From positions 1 through 64,000 of the forward strand of contig CAWGST010000006.1 of the NCBI GenBank assembly GCA_963825315.1: DNA of 64,000 nt, in the 5' to 3' direction. This document shows, in pieces, positions 63,376-64,000 of this stretch. The stretch's first letter is position 1. Every line of letters starts with the position of its first letter. The notes under the pieces are model-generated. The model was not told the DNA's origin. It made no database searches and saw nothing but the letters and a program-made list of their open reading frames with translations. Position numbers and translations under genes: made by a program. The stretch is from DASRLE01 sp963825315 (lineage in GTDB: Bacteria; Verrucomicrobiota; Verrucomicrobiia; Limisphaerales; Palsa-1400).

Positions 63376-63978
63376 ATGGATCGATTAACAGTCCCATCCC
63401 GGCCCTTGTGTGTGGACATGGACGGAACGTTGCTGGAGACGGATACGATGGACGAATTAATCGTCTCCTTGCTGCGCACGAACTTCTGGCGGTGCTGGGT
63501 ACTGGTGCCCTGGCTTTTGCGCGGCAGGGCGTACTTCAAGCGCCGCCTGGCCGAAGAAGCGGTTTTGCGGGTGGAGCTTCTTCCGGCGCATCCGGATTTT
63601 GTCCGCTTTCTTGAGGAGCAACACGCAGGCGGGCGGACTTTGGTGCTGGCCAGCGCCGCCGATGAACGGACCGTCCGCCTGGTGGCGGAGCGTTTCAAGT
63701 TTTTTTCCAGCGCGATTGGCAGCGACGGAAAAACCAATCTGAGAGGCAAGGCCAAGCTCAGGCGCCTGACCGAACTTTTTGGGCCAAAAGGGTTCGATTA
63801 CGCGGGCAATTCATCCGCCGATCTCCCCGTCTGGAGCGGGGCCGCCGAGGCGATTGTGGTCAATGCCAGCCGCAGTGTGGAACGACGCGCCCGGCAAGTG
63901 GCGACGGTGGCGCGAACATTTCCCGGACACACCGGACGACTTGAATCACTGAAGCGCCTGCTGCGGCGTTATCAATGA
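63376..63978 (+). CDS. HAD-superfamily phosphatase (UbiA-partner type)
   Basis: 200 residues from ATG 63376. HAD motif I PLCVDMDGTLLETDT, motif II LVLASAADE, Lys in KTNLRGKAK, and motif III DYAGNSSADLPVW. Such HAD domains are often fused to UbiA prenyltransferases (decaprenyl-phosphate ribose synthesis). Here the frame ends at 63978, so UbiA may be a separate gene beyond the window. Confidence 0.8.
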   Translation: MDRLTVPSRPLCVDMDGTLLETDTMDELIVSLLRTNFWRCWVLVPWLLRGRAYFKRRLAEEAVLRVELLPAHPDFVRFLEEQHAGGRTLVLASAADERTVRLVAERFKFFSSAIGSDGKTNLRGKAKLRRLTELFGPKGFDYAGNSSADLPVWSGAAEAIVVNASRSVERRARQVATVARTFPGHTGRLESLKRLLRRYQ

Positions 63979-64000
63979 CCGTTAATCCCGGAAATTCTGA

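Overview
The window is a GC-rich bacterial chromosome segment. It looks like a member of Verrucomicrobiota, probably the Pedosphaera/Limisphaerales (subdivision 3) branch. This is inferred from protein character (DUF1573-cytochrome protein, MoxR/DUF58/BatA cluster, CE15 esterase, TPR membrane proteins, pentapeptide-TIR protein) and from the many GC-rich intergenic hairpins. There was no 16S rRNA to confirm it. I found no rRNA, no tRNA and no CRISPR array.

Layout. 0-11 kb: a large TPR membrane protein, a DUF1573/c-type cytochrome, panC-nadB, a glycosyltransferase, an ATP-grasp-like protein, proA and a polyprenol-phosphate mannosyltransferase. 11-19.3 kb: an orphan antitoxin, a lipoprotein, the four-gene MoxR-DUF58-BatA-VWA membrane cluster and a MazF-type toxin/antitoxin pair. 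19.4-21.4 kb: first copy of a 2007-bp IS1634-like element. 21.4-29.6 kb: ispD-pdxA-surA-like, a truncated GH3 gene, purQ-purS, gmd, a CHAD protein, a probable small RNA, and leuA with a complete leucine attenuator. 29.6-37.9 kb: an accessory zone holding an integron-cassette-like small gene, an IS630-related MITE, IS1182, a pentapeptide-TIR gene split exactly by an IS701-like element, a Cas9-like start fragment joined to a TPR tail, and an ISNCY-like element. 38-51.2 kb: feoA-feoA-feoB, an oxidoreductase, lpxD, hsp20-lon, a LolA-like protein, a TPR protein, a FucP-type transporter and a frameshifted CE15 esterase. 51.3-55.9 kb: two inverted IS630 copies, the second IS1634-like copy (with a nonsense mutation) and a KAP NTPase fragment. 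56.4-64 kb: rho, a three-enzyme fusion (LMW phosphatase-RpiB-GlyA), a UDP-galactopyranose mutase, a GT4 and a HAD phosphatase.

How the genes work together. Most non-mobile genes are housekeeping: NAD, pantothenate, proline, isoprenoid, pyridoxal phosphate, purine, leucine and one-carbon metabolism, lipid A, and GDP-mannose/galactofuranose surface glycans. The two IS-rich zones look like a graveyard of defence-type genes (TIR, possible Cas9, KAP NTPase).

The most interesting signals are: (1) the leuA attenuator with a Leu-rich, almost leaderless leader peptide; (2) a sigma-54-like promoter followed by two or three hairpins and a strong terminator, a candidate regulated sRNA; (3) the in-frame phosphatase-RpiB-GlyA fusion; (4) the TIR gene whose reading frame is restored exactly by removing the IS; (5) two unrelated IS types with poly-A -1 frameshift sites; (6) the tiny Cas9-like fragment.
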